This document shows positions 1 through 7,721 of a stretch of DNA of 14,115 bases, one piece after another. The notes beneath the pieces were generated by a model, which saw nothing but the letters and a program-made list of their open reading frames with translations, did not search any database and was not told the origin of the DNA. Each line of letters begins with the position of its first letter. Position 1 is the stretch's first letter. Source of the stretch: CAYRUP01 sp964489265 (GTDB lineage: Bacteria > Pseudomonadota > Gammaproteobacteria > DSM-16500); assembly GCA_964489265.1 (NCBI GenBank), contig CAZAXX010000060.1:1-14115 (forward strand). Reading direction: 5' to 3'. Both the position numbers and the translations under genes were made by a program.

Positions 1-42
1 TTAAAAAGTGGGTCAAAGAAAAAACATGTGGGGGGGGTTTTT

Positions 43-107
43 GTCATCCTGAACGATGTTATGGTTCTCCTTATATCGGGTTATCCTTCATTTGGTTCTG
101 GTTGACA
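43..107. repeat. decayed copy of the palindromic repeat at 5046-5111
   Basis: This 65-bp stretch aligns without gaps to 5047-5111, with about 50 of 65 bases identical by hand count. Both begin GTCATCCTGAACG and end TGACA. The inverted symmetry is partly lost, with about 19 of 29 arm positions still pairing, so it looks like an old, eroded copy of the same element. It lies just downstream of the stop codon of the minus-strand peptidase gene, where a weak hairpin could once have served as an mRNA 3' end. I see no transposase and no target-site duplication. Confidence 0.7.
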
Positions 108-131
108 CAACATGGTTGATGACATGCTATT

Positions 132-1754
132 TCAAGGATTTTCAACAAACACCGGCGGATTTTTTTCATTCGCAAATGCATACGCGGACAAATAACTTAA
201 CCGTAATATTTTTTCCATCTTCGGATAATTAATTTTATCAGCGGTATCCGTTACATGATGATAATCTGGATGAAACCCGGTAAACCACCAAAATGCAGGA
301 ATGTTGTGTAAGACAAAAGGAAATTGATCGCTACGGAAAAAAATATTTAACGCAGAATCATGATCAAAGCGATGATCCAAATCCAAACCGACGTAAGTAT
401 TCTCTCGAACAACCGTGTTGTTATAATCAGGACTATACTCGGCACCAATTAAATTTAACCGGTTTGTTGTATTAGTTGGAACATCAATCATTCCATCAGT
501 TAACTTGGTAGGTACTTCGTTTCGACCAATCATGTCAAAATTAATCATGGCGCGCGTCGTCGCAAGCGGTCGCAACGGATGTGCTGACAAATAAAATGAA
601 CCTAATAATCCGCGTTCTTCTGCGCCAAACACAACAAACAGAATCGAACGTTTTGGTTTCATGCCAGTTGCTGCTGAAGCATTGGTTGCCATCGCTTTTG
701 CGAGTGAAACAACGCCGACTGTACCGGATGCATTGTCATCCGCACCATACCAAATTTTGCGGCCATTGCTGCCATCATGATCATGATGCGCTGAAATAAT
801 AATGGTTTCGCTTTTAAGCTTAGGATCACTTCCTTCTAAAAGACCAACGACATTATAAGTTGTGCCTGTTTTACTCGATTTATTTTGATTAGAAACCACC
901 ATTGTTGTTGCAACAAGTTGTTTGGAGTGTGGCTTGAAATCAGTATCAATCGCTGTTTGCAAAGCAGATAAAGAAATCTGATTCCCAGCAATTTTTTTAG
1001 CAATCTCATCTGTCACGCTAACATAAGGAATGGTAGCGTCATCTTGAACTAATCCCTGTGAAGGTAATTCGGAATTCAATGCAGTATAAAGTTTAAATCG
1101 CTCGAGATTGGAAGGATGTTTGCGATTCGGTTCAGGCGCAATAATAACTGCAATCGCACCGTGTTGTTGTGCATTCAATACTTTGAGACGAGGCGTTGCG
1201 TAAATCGTGTTGGCTATCCCATTAAAAACCGATGCTGAATTTGTTTCTTGTGGCTCATGCTCAAAGACTAAAACAATTTTTCCGCGCACATCAATATTTT
1301 TATAATCATCATAATTTAATTTAGGTGCTGTAATACCATAACCAGCAAATACGACATCACCTGTTAAGTGAATATTTTCTGGAAATTGCATGGAAATATC
1401 CGGTTTTTTCCAGCGCGTGGTTTTCCCGTCGCGTTCGAGCGCGATGTAATTTTTTTTGCTATCGGGAATATATTCAATTAACGCAACAGGCTGTAAATAA
1501 TTCGGCGCTGCCGGTGTTAATCCCGCTTCTTTAAATTGATCGGCTATCCATTGAATCGCTTTCTCATCGCCCGTTGTTAACGAAAGACGTCCTTGTAATG
1601 CATTGTCAGTGAGAAAAGTAATGTCTTTTTTTAAAGTAGCTTGTTGAAATGTATCCCAACCTGCAGCCAGATTAGTGGGAATCGTTGGTGCGGCTGTACA
1701 GATTGAAACGCTTGCAGAACAGCACAACAGAGTAAAAAATATTTTTATTTTCAT
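132..1754 (-). CDS. secreted M28-family zinc metallopeptidase with PA domain
   Basis: A 540-aa exported aminopeptidase-type hydrolase, expected to remove N-terminal residues from peptides in the periplasm or outside the cell. A Sec signal peptide covers about residues 1-22 (hydrophobic core, then CTAA before Pro); there is no convincing lipobox. A PA-like insert spans roughly residues 125-250. The M28 catalytic domain follows, with the expected two-zinc set: SAHHDH (His323), GADDNASG (Asp339, bridging), GAEERG (Glu379 catalytic base, Glu380 ligand), NFDMIGR (Asp407) and YHHVTD (His499). All ligands are present, so it should be active. The ATG at 1754 lies 20 nt after the ccmI stop with AAAAGG upstream, so it is probably the last gene of the ccm transcript. 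Its substrate is unknown, and its place next to ccm genes may be chance rather than shared function. Confidence 0.93.
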   Translation of the reverse strand: MKIKIFFTLLCCSASVSICTAAPTIPTNLAAGWDTFQQATLKKDITFLTDNALQGRLSLTTGDEKAIQWIADQFKEAGLTPAAPNYLQPVALIEYIPDSKKNYIALERDGKTTRWKKPDISMQFPENIHLTGDVVFAGYGITAPKLNYDDYKNIDVRGKIVLVFEHEPQETNSASVFNGIANTIYATPRLKVLNAQQHGAIAVIIAPEPNRKHPSNLERFKLYTALNSELPSQGLVQDDATIPYVSVTDEIAKKIAGNQISLSALQTAIDTDFKPHSKQLVATTMVVSNQNKSSKTGTTYNVVGLLEGSDPKLKSETIIISAHHDHDGSNGRKIWYGADDNASGTVGVVSLAKAMATNASAATGMKPKRSILFVVFGAEERGLLGSFYLSAHPLRPLATTRAMINFDMIGRNEVPTKLTDGMIDVPTNTTNRLNLIGAEYSPDYNNTVVRENTYVGLDLDHRFDHDSALNIFFRSDQFPFVLHNIPAFWWFTGFHPDYHHVTDTADKINYPKMEKILRLSYLSAYAFANEKNPPVFVENP

Positions 1755-1774
1755 TTTTAATACCTTTTATTGGT

Positions 1775-2215
1775 TTATTTTCCATGTCCCACAGCCAAAT
1801 CATAAAAACGTTTAATCTCTAAATCATCCGGCTGCAATTTACGCGCTTTACCTAATGCATCTATCGCATCAGCATAATTTTCATTCGCAAGATATAATTT
1901 TCCCAAAATAAACCACCCTTTGGCATCATTGGGATTTTGTGCCAATTTCTCTTTAATTCGCGCAACTATCCCTGCAAAACCGCCCAGCTGATTCATTTGA
2001 TTTTGCAGCTGATAATGCTCTTTTCCGCGCGCGAGCCATTCTTTTAAGCCAGTATGATTTCCAGCGAAAAATAAGCCAAATGCAAAAACCAGAATAAATA
2101 TCGCAGCAAACAAAAATCCGCGCGAAAACAGCGTTTGCGTTTTTACATAAGGAATAGCGAGTAAACTAATCGCGAAAACCAACATCAAAAAAAATAAGCT
2201 ACACAGTATTATCAT
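1775..2215 (-). CDS. ccmI: short CcmI-type cytochrome c maturation protein (TPR)
   Basis: A 146-aa inner-membrane protein with two N-terminal membrane helices (about 1-22 and 32-51), a linker rich in Gln, Lys and Glu, and one recognisable TPR unit at about 97-132 (WFILGKLYLANENYADAIDA and following). CcmI, fused to CcmH in E. coli, binds the C-terminal part of apocytochromes and presents them to the CcmF/CcmH heme lyase. Family members usually run to about 300-400 aa, so this one lacks most of the periplasmic TPR and C-terminal region while keeping the membrane part. The stop codon is clean and the next gene follows directly, so it looks like a natural short form rather than a frameshift. It starts 4 nt after the ccmH stop. 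Assignment rests on gene order, the two-helix topology and the TPR. Confidence 0.78.
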   Translation of the reverse strand: MIILCSLFFLMLVFAISLLAIPYVKTQTLFSRGFLFAAIFILVFAFGLFFAGNHTGLKEWLARGKEHYQLQNQMNQLGGFAGIVARIKEKLAQNPNDAKGWFILGKLYLANENYADAIDALGKARKLQPDDLEIKRFYDLAVGHGK

Positions 2216-2219
2216 TAAA

Positions 2220-2609
2220 TTAATCTCGTTTCATTTTACGAATGTAATGAAATAAATAAATCAGACCGATGCACAAAAATAAAAATGGCCCAAACCAAAG
2301 TCCCAATGTTGCTGCATTAAAAGGCGGACGATACAAAATAAAATTGCCATAACGCGCGACGAGAAAATCCACAATTTGTTGATTCGACTGTCCTTGTTGG
2401 ATGTGTTGATAAACCTGGTCACGTAAGTCGGCAGCCAATGGTGCATTTGATTCCGCTAAATTTTGATTTTGACAAACGAGACAGCGCAATTCAGAGGTTA
2501 ATGCAGTGAAGCGCGTACGATCTTTAACAGAATCAAATTTATAAAAATCGTCTGCTGCTAATAATTGCAGTGGAATGATGAGAAGTATCAACACGAATAA
2601 TTTTTTCAT
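2220..2609 (-). CDS. ccmH: CcmH/CycL apocytochrome thiol reductase subunit
   Basis: A 129-aa membrane-anchored thioredox protein of the heme lyase complex that helps reduce the CXXCH cysteines of apocytochrome c before heme attachment. It has a cleavable signal peptide (about 1-19, ending LLAA), the diagnostic LRCLVCQNQ motif (Cys43, Cys46) in a short helical periplasmic domain, and a C-terminal membrane helix at about 103-122 followed by a basic tail. This matches the length and layout of the stand-alone CcmH type, without the fused TPR domain of E. coli CcmH. Its start codon overlaps the ccmG stop as ATGA, indicating translational coupling. Confidence 0.95.
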   Translation of the reverse strand: MKKLFVLILLIIPLQLLAADDFYKFDSVKDRTRFTALTSELRCLVCQNQNLAESNAPLAADLRDQVYQHIQQGQSNQQIVDFLVARYGNFILYRPPFNAATLGLWFGPFLFLCIGLIYLFHYIRKMKRD

Positions 2610-3154
2610 ACAGACTCACTCTGTAACGTGGCAATCAATGGTTTCAATTTATTTTCCCAAGCGTCAGCATCAATCGGTCCGATCAATTTAAAACGGATAA
2701 TGCCTTTTTTATCGATGACGAAAGTCTCAGGCGTGCCATACACACCCCAATCGATTGCAGCAGTGCCTTGCTGATCAACCGCAACAATTTGATAAGGATT
2801 ACCGTATTGTTTTAACCATTGTTTAGCTTTGCTCGAATCATCTTTGTAATTCAATCCCAGAAAAAAAACATGCTCTTTTTCCGCTAATTGCATTAATGCC
2901 ATATGTTCTTCAGCACACGCTTCACACCAGGTCGCCCAGACATTGACGAGTGTGACATGTCCCAGCAAATCCTGATTCGTCGTCATTTTGGTAGGATCAA
3001 ATAACGTCGGCAGTGAATAGGTCGGTGCTGGTTTATTGATGAGAGGTGATGGCACTTCGCTAGGATGTAAATTTAAACCGCGCCACAAAAAAATAAAAAT
3101 CAGCACGAATATAAATAATGGCAAAGCAACTCGCAGTTGTCTAAACAGAATCAT
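2606..3154 (-). CDS. ccmG: CcmG/DsbE thioredoxin-like protein
   Basis: A 182-aa membrane-tethered periplasmic thioredoxin that reduces the disulfide of apocytochrome c or CcmH, itself re-reduced by CcdA or DsbD (neither is in this window). One N-terminal anchor helix (about 8-24) precedes a thioredoxin fold with the active site WCEAC (Cys77, Cys80), the cis-proline in GTPETF (Pro142) and the GLNYKDD segment typical of CcmG. The active-site dipeptide Glu-Ala is unusual, since WCP[ST]C or WCVPC is commoner. I chose the ATG at 3154 because GAGG lies 8 nt upstream; an in-frame TTG ten codons earlier has no such support. The gene overlaps the end of ccmF by 14 bp and the start of ccmH by 4 bp. Confidence 0.95.
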   Translation of the reverse strand: MILFRQLRVALPLFIFVLIFIFLWRGLNLHPSEVPSPLINKPAPTYSLPTLFDPTKMTTNQDLLGHVTLVNVWATWCEACAEEHMALMQLAEKEHVFFLGLNYKDDSSKAKQWLKQYGNPYQIVAVDQQGTAAIDWGVYGTPETFVIDKKGIIRFKLIGPIDADAWENKLKPLIATLQSESV

Positions 3155-5024
3155 GGGCAATGCCTCGTCTATTCCAATAAGCAATCAGCGACAACAAACC
3201 GCCTAGCAATAATAAAAATCCACCGAACCAAATCCAGCGCACGAATGGCTTATAATAAATGCGAATTGACCAGCCACCATCTGCAAATGAATTGCCTAGA
3301 GCAAGATAAAGATCACGCCAAGGATTGACTAAGATTCCAGGTTTGCTCAACGTTTCTTGATTGCTTTTATAAATACGTTGTTCTGCAAATAATTCTTGCG
3401 CGGCGCCATTATTTTTTTGCACATCAAAGCGCGCGGTGATGCTTTGATAATTCGGCCCAGCAACTTCATCGATGTTAGCCAACGTAAATTGATAGCCAGC
3501 CAATTCGACAGAATCGCCAGGCAAGATTTTAACTTGACGTTCTGCGCTATACGATTTATTCACAATGACACCCAGCGCCAATATGGCAATGCCCACATGC
3601 GCGACAAGCATGGCGCAATGCTGAAGTTCGATACGCTGCAACTGATACGCATATTGAAGCGTTGCTAAAATAATCCAGAGCGCGAAAGAAATACCGAAGG
3701 CAGTTAACCAATAAAATTCAAATCCAAACAGTAGCGGCCCGCAAAATCCCAGTAAAAAACTGATGATGAGAGTTAAGCGTACTTTTTTCAAAAGTGTTTT
3801 AATGGATTGTTGTTTCCAATGTACATGCGGCGCAAATCCCATCAACAACAACGTTGGTAAAATAATCGGAATAAAAACCGTGTTGAAGTAAGGTTCGCCA
3901 ACCGAAATTTTTCCGAAATCCAGCGCATCTAAAATGATGGGATACAATGTGCCAATCAAAATTGTAAATACGGCGGCAAGTAATACCACGCTGTTAATTA
4001 ATAAAAATGTTTCGCGCGAAAATAATTGGAAATTGGGCGCTTGATAAAAGCGCTGGATGCGTAAGCTATACAATAAAAATGCGCTACCAATAATCAGCGC
4101 TAAATAACCCAACAGAAAAATTCCGCGGGTTGGATCGCTCGCAAATGCATGTACGGAAACCAGTACGCCAGAGCGGACCAGGAATGTTCCGAGTAAACTG
4201 AGGGTGAACGTGACGATCGCAAGCAATAATGTCCAGCCTTTAAAACTATTTCTTTTTTCACTGACGATTAAACTGTGCAGTAATGCAGTGGCAGATAACC
4301 ACGGTAATAAGGATGCATTTTCAACGGGATCCCAAAACCACCAGCCACCCCAACCTAACTCACGATACGCCCACCAACTTCCCAGTACGATGCCGCAACT
4401 TAAAAAAGACCACGGTAAAATGATCCATGGACGACAGGCGCGCGCCCAGTTTTTATCAAAGCGACCTTCCAATAAAGCGGAAATTGCAAAAGCAAATCCA
4501 ATGGCAAATCCAACATAACCTAAATACAACATGGGCGGATGAAAAATTAAGCCTGGATCTTGCAGGATGGGTGTTAAATCATTGCCGTTGACAAGTGCAT
4601 TTGGAAAATCACGTTGAAATGGATTTGAGGTTGCAAATAAAAATGTAATAAAACCTGCGCTGATAAAACCTAAAATCATTAAAATGCGTGAGCGAGATGC
4701 TGATGATAATTCTTTATCTGCAAATAAAATAAAAGCAACTGTCCAGCCAGTCAAGATCAAACACCACAACAAAAGCGATCCTTCGTGTCCGCCCCAGGCA
4801 GCACCGATGCGATAAATTAACGGTAACAATGTATGTGAATGTTCGCGCACATAAATAACGCTCACATCATTTACGATAAAACTCGCAATTAAGCAGAGCA
4901 TCGCAAAACATAAAAAAATGAATTGTCCAACGGCAGCTGTCGTGCGTAATTTCGGCATGCTTCCTTGAAGCAATGCGAAACACAACGCTAATATAATCGC
5001 AAAACTGCCTAGTTCGGGTAACAT
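3141..5024 (-). CDS. ccmF: CcmF heme lyase subunit
   Basis: A 627-aa polytopic membrane protein, the core of the heme lyase that takes heme from CcmE and forms the thioether bonds to apocytochrome c. The Trp-rich WWD domain lies at about residues 217-236 (GWGGWWFWDPVEN). Candidate heme-ligand histidines are in HPPMLYLG (about 162), LLHS (about 250), VHAFASDP (about 292) and VAHVGIA further on, matching the known pattern. Length is normal for the family. The chosen ATG gives MLPELGSFA, the usual CcmF N-terminus, and has an AAAGAGG ribosome site 9 nt upstream. A longer start at 5051 lies inside the palindromic repeat and is rejected. It is separated from ccmE by that repeat, the only sizeable gap in the ccm operon. 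Confidence 0.97.
   Translation of the reverse strand: MLPELGSFAIILALCFALLQGSMPKLRTTAAVGQFIFLCFAMLCLIASFIVNDVSVIYVREHSHTLLPLIYRIGAAWGGHEGSLLLWCLILTGWTVAFILFADKELSSASRSRILMILGFISAGFITFLFATSNPFQRDFPNALVNGNDLTPILQDPGLIFHPPMLYLGYVGFAIGFAFAISALLEGRFDKNWARACRPWIILPWSFLSCGIVLGSWWAYRELGWGGWWFWDPVENASLLPWLSATALLHSLIVSEKRNSFKGWTLLLAIVTFTLSLLGTFLVRSGVLVSVHAFASDPTRGIFLLGYLALIIGSAFLLYSLRIQRFYQAPNFQLFSRETFLLINSVVLLAAVFTILIGTLYPIILDALDFGKISVGEPYFNTVFIPIILPTLLLMGFAPHVHWKQQSIKTLLKKVRLTLIISFLLGFCGPLLFGFEFYWLTAFGISFALWIILATLQYAYQLQRIELQHCAMLVAHVGIAILALGVIVNKSYSAERQVKILPGDSVELAGYQFTLANIDEVAGPNYQSITARFDVQKNNGAAQELFAEQRIYKSNQETLSKPGILVNPWRDLYLALGNSFADGGWSIRIYYKPFVRWIWFGGFLLLLGGLLSLIAYWNRRGIAHDSV
3163..3166 (-). promoter_or_regulatory. 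ribosome binding site of ccmG
   Basis: GAGG on the minus strand, 8 nt before the ATG at 3154 and inside the ccmF coding sequence. It favours the ATG over the upstream in-frame TTG at 3184 as the ccmG start. Confidence 0.6.
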
Positions 5025-5033
5025 TCTTATTAA

Positions 5034-5040
5034 CCTCTTT
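5034..5040 (-). promoter_or_regulatory. ribosome binding site of ccmF
   Basis: AAAGAGG on the minus strand, 9 nt before the ATG at 5024, between the palindromic repeat and the gene. It settles the ccmF start. It begins only about 5 nt after the base of the 29-bp stem, so folding of the repeat in the mRNA could affect access to this site. Confidence 0.7.
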
Positions 5041-5045
5041 ATTGA

Positions 5046-5111
5046 TGTCATCCTGAACGCAGTGAAGGATCTCCTGATATATGGAGATCCTTCACTACGT
5101 TCAGGATGACA
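5046..5111. repeat. 66-bp near-perfect palindromic repeat inside the ccm operon
   Basis: Two 29-bp arms beginning TGTCATCCTGAACG, with a single mismatch (C versus T after ACG), flank an 8-nt loop TGATATAT. In RNA this would be a very stable hairpin. It fills the ccmE-ccmF junction, and its outer arm supplies the last two serine codons and the TGA stop of ccmE. No T-tract follows it on the minus strand, so it is not a standard intrinsic terminator; an mRNA processing, stability or attenuation role is possible. A diverged copy lies at 43-107, showing that this is a dispersed repeat. The core resembles REP/MITE-like palindromes seen in many bacterial genomes, a resemblance from memory rather than a search. 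Confidence 0.93.
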
Positions 5112-5526
5112 ATTTTAATTCCTTCACCAACGGCCACGGCATATATTTTTCATCATGCTTTGCAAGAACCTGCTCAGCATTCATCACATGATCAGCAGAC
5201 ACTTTCCCAGTCACAACAATACCTTGTCCTTCACGAAATAAATTAGGCAACACACCATGATAATTCACAGCAATTTCATTGGTTTTATCCGTGATAACAA
5301 ACGTAACGCCAGTGCCTGCCGCATCATAATGCACACTATGTTGCTTAACATAACCACCGACGCGAATCGCTTGATCGGCTGTGGTATGCGCTGCTAAAAG
5401 TTGGGTTGGCGTATAAAACAAATTGATATTTTGTTTTAACGCATAAAGAATGAGGCTGATTGCCACACATAAAATAATTAATACACTGATAATGCCAGTC
5501 AATCTGATTTTTTGTTTGTAATTCAT
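5101..5526 (-). CDS. ccmE: CcmE periplasmic heme chaperone
   Basis: A 141-aa membrane-anchored heme chaperone that receives heme from the CcmABCD complex and carries it to CcmF. One N-terminal anchor (about 9-30) precedes an OB-fold beta domain and the heme-binding motif LAKHDEKYMP, with His124 as the covalent heme attachment site and Tyr128 as the expected axial ligand. The start overlaps the ccmD stop as ATGA. The coding sequence ends inside the palindromic repeat, so residues 140-141 (Ser-Ser) and the stop codon are repeat-derived. The tail after the heme motif is short but the functional part is intact. Confidence 0.96.
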   Translation of the reverse strand: MNYKQKIRLTGIISVLIILCVAISLILYALKQNINLFYTPTQLLAAHTTADQAIRVGGYVKQHSVHYDAAGTGVTFVITDKTNEIAVNYHGVLPNLFREGQGIVVTGKVSADHVMNAEQVLAKHDEKYMPWPLVKELKLSS

Positions 5527-5687
5527 GATGATTTATTTATTTCTAATTTCCGAATAATTTTTTTTACTTGAGTTTTTTCACGTAATGACAAAACTAAATT
5601 GATGCCGAAAACAACAAGCGTAATGCCATACGCCGGCCACACATACCAACCAAAATTTCCCATGCTGAGTAAGTGCTGAATGTTCAT
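5523..5687 (-). CDS. ccmD: CcmD small membrane protein
   Basis: A 54-aa single-helix membrane protein needed for release of heme-loaded CcmE from the CcmABC complex. It has the short N-terminus and GWYVWPAYG signature of CcmD, a membrane helix over about residues 15-34, and a charged cytoplasmic tail with LREKTQVKK. I start it at the ATG at 5687 because this overlaps the ccmC stop as ATGA, the same junction type used elsewhere in the operon. An in-frame ATG 8 codons upstream would lie deeper inside ccmC and add residues unlike the family. The gene is also ATGA-coupled to ccmE. Confidence 0.93.
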   Translation of the reverse strand: MNIQHLLSMGNFGWYVWPAYGITLVVFGINLVLSLREKTQVKKIIRKLEINKSS

Positions 5688-6421
5688 GTTGCAAAAATCT
5701 CCCGAACCCATTGGCTTTTGGTTTCACGTAATAAAATTTGGTTACGCATGCGGATCAATAAAATTAAGCCATAAAAAAGCATAAATGCAGCAATCATCGC
5801 GAGTAATGGATGTAGCATGGCAGGCGCAATCGATGGCGCTGCAAATTGGCTGATGCTAGGACCTTGATGCAAGGTGTTCCACCAAATTACCGAGTAATGA
5901 ATGATCGGTAAATTAATCACACCGACCAGCGCAATCACCGCACTCGCACGTTCACGGGTTTGTTGATCTGGAATAACCGATTGCAATGCAATAAAGCCAA
6001 GATAAAGAAAAAATAAAATTAACACGGAAGTTAATCGCGCATCCCAAATCCACCAGGTTCCCCACATGGGTTTGCCCCAAATGGAACCCGTAATGAGCGC
6101 GAGAAACGTAAACCACACACCGATGCGCGCACTGCATGACATGCAAATTGCAGCGACTTTGACACGCCACACCAGTGTCACAAATGCCGATGATGCCATC
6201 ACCATATAAATTGCCATTGAAGCGAATGCGCTTGGCACATGCACGTAAATAATTCGGAAACCATCACCTTGTTGATAATCAGCGGGCGCTATGAATAAAC
6301 CATCTATGAGTCCGTATGCAAAACAGAGAGTGAATAACACGGCAAGCCACGGCAGTAATACCGTGCTGGACGCATAGAAGCTTTTAGGCGCTAAAAATTT
6401 TTGTTGTAACCAATGCCACAT
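5684..6421 (-). CDS. ccmC: CcmC heme handling membrane protein
   Basis: A 245-aa six-helix inner-membrane protein that presents heme to CcmE on the periplasmic face. The WWD motif is present at about 115-131 (WGTWWIWDARLTS), with flanking heme-ligand histidines in YVHVPSA (His61) and NTLHQGPSI (His185), equivalent to the two conserved CcmC histidines. Length is normal. Its ATG directly follows the ccmB stop codon with no spacer, so translation is probably coupled to ccmB. Confidence 0.97.
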   Translation of the reverse strand: MWHWLQQKFLAPKSFYASSTVLLPWLAVLFTLCFAYGLIDGLFIAPADYQQGDGFRIIYVHVPSAFASMAIYMVMASSAFVTLVWRVKVAAICMSCSARIGVWFTFLALITGSIWGKPMWGTWWIWDARLTSVLILFFLYLGFIALQSVIPDQQTRERASAVIALVGVINLPIIHYSVIWWNTLHQGPSISQFAAPSIAPAMLHPLLAMIAAFMLFYGLILLIRMRNQILLRETKSQWVREIFAT

Positions 6422-7090
6422 TTATTGATTCACTCCAATACGTAACGCAATACCCGTCAACAAGGGCGCAAATGCGGCGCTCAATAATAAAATCGCGCCC
6501 ATGATTGCGAAATATCCGACAAGCGGTTGTCCGCTGGCTGCTGCCGTCATCGTGCCTGCTCCAAAAATTAAAATTGGAATATACAGTGGCATGATTAAAA
6601 TCGGCAGTAGCAATCCATGGCCGCGGATTCCGATAATCAATGCGGCGCCAATGGCACCGAGCAGCGTTAACACGGGCGTTCCGAGCAACAGGCTGACGAC
6701 CAGCGCGTATTCTTCAAAGGGTCGTAAGTGTAACAAAAATCCAAGCAACGGGCTAATCAAGATTAGCGGCAGGCAATGCGTGAGCCAGTGGCTGAGGGTT
6801 TTGCAAAAGACCAGTAAAGTGAGGGGGTGCGGGCTTAACAATAATAAGTCCAAATAGCCTTCCTCAGCATCACGTTGAAATAAATTGCCGATAGAAAGTA
6901 ACACCGCCAGCAATGCGGCCACCCAAATGATGCCAGGCGCGATTTTAGCGAGTAATGCGTCATCGGGCCCCACCGCAAATGGAAAGAGGCTCACGACAAT
7001 CACAAAAAATAATAAGGGGGTGAGCCAGGAAAAAGCCTGCCGCAAGGTCATTTGAATATCATAACGAAGAATGCGATAGAGGCTAGCCAT
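6422..7090 (-). CDS. ccmB: CcmB ABC transporter membrane subunit
   Basis: A 222-aa integral membrane protein with six predicted helices, the permease partner of CcmA. Together with CcmC and CcmD they form the complex that uses ATP to release holo-CcmE. The N-terminal LRYDIQMTLRQ segment, FPFAVGPD and the QRDAEEGYLDLLLLSP stretch are typical of CcmB. The start overlaps the end of ccmA by 8 bp, and the stop abuts the ccmC start. Confidence 0.96.
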   Translation of the reverse strand: MASLYRILRYDIQMTLRQAFSWLTPLLFFVIVVSLFPFAVGPDDALLAKIAPGIIWVAALLAVLLSIGNLFQRDAEEGYLDLLLLSPHPLTLLVFCKTLSHWLTHCLPLILISPLLGFLLHLRPFEEYALVVSLLLGTPVLTLLGAIGAALIIGIRGHGLLLPILIMPLYIPILIFGAGTMTAAASGQPLVGYFAIMGAILLLSAAFAPLLTGIALRIGVNQ

Positions 7091-7721
7091 GCTGGATTTC
7101 CCTGTTTTTAGCGAGCGTCAGTTGTTGCACGGGTCCTTGCGTGCTGAGCGCTTGGTGCGTTGCGACGATGATAATGCCATTTTCTGCGAGATGCTTGTCG
7201 AACAGTTTCAGCAAGAGCTGTTGTCCCAATGAATCCAGCGCAGTCGTGGGTTCATCTAAAATCCACACTTGACGAGGATTTAATAACAACCTCGCTAATG
7301 CCAATCGACGTTTTTGCCCAGCTGAAAGATAAAGTGCCTGGGTATCAAAGAGATGTGCCAATTCCAGCTGTTCTAAAATACTGACCAGCTGAGACAGAGC
7401 TGGTTTACTTAAAAGAAGTGCCGCACTGAGTTTTAGATTTTCAATGACGGTTAACTGCGGTTTAAGACCATTCTGATGTCCGATATAGTGAATTTGTTGT
7501 TGATAATCATTGAGTTGTTGAAAAATAGATTTTCCTGCCCAGAGAACATCACCTTGTTGCGGCTCGAGGTAGCCTGCAATGATGCGTAACAAAGTCGATT
7601 TACCGCAGCCATTCGCGCCAGTGATTTGCAGCATTTCTCCCGCTTGTTGCTGATGGCAAATCGAATGAAACAAATACTCATTGTTTCGTTCAAACGCAAT
7701 TTGATTTAAGGAAAGAGTCAT
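7083..7721 (-). CDS. ccmA: CcmA ABC transporter ATPase
   Basis: A 212-aa cytoplasmic ABC ATPase that powers the CcmABCD complex. The motifs are complete: Walker A GANGCGKST (residues 35-43), signature LSAGQKRR (132-139), Walker B VWILDEP (152-158) and the switch histidine in VATHQ (His189). Length is normal for CcmA, about 205-215 aa. The ATG overlaps the stop of the upstream small membrane protein gene as ATGA, so that gene is part of the same translational unit. Confidence 0.97.
   Translation of the reverse strand: MTLSLNQIAFERNNEYLFHSICHQQQAGEMLQITGANGCGKSTLLRIIAGYLEPQQGDVLWAGKSIFQQLNDYQQQIHYIGHQNGLKPQLTVIENLKLSAALLLSKPALSQLVSILEQLELAHLFDTQALYLSAGQKRRLALARLLLNPRQVWILDEPTTALDSLGQQLLLKLFDKHLAENGIIIVATHQALSTQGPVQQLTLAKNREIQHG

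Noticed and set aside
30..42. Run of eight G followed by five T, as a possible phase-variable tract or terminator
   Set aside because: It is outside any gene and not next to a visible promoter, and it is not preceded by a strong stem on the plus strand. It is more likely incidental or a site prone to sequencing error.
3155..3184. TTG start for ccmG
   Set aside because: It lengthens the overlap with ccmF and has no ribosome site, while the ATG at 3154 has GAGG at good spacing.
5025..5051. Longer ccmF start nine codons upstream
   Set aside because: That ATG lies within the palindromic repeat and adds residues unlike CcmF. The downstream ATG has an AAAGAGG site and the family N-terminus.
5046..5111. 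Interpretation of the palindrome as an intrinsic terminator or a CRISPR unit
   Set aside because: No T-tract follows the stem in the direction of ccm transcription, it sits in mid-operon, and there is no tandem array of repeats and spacers anywhere in the window.
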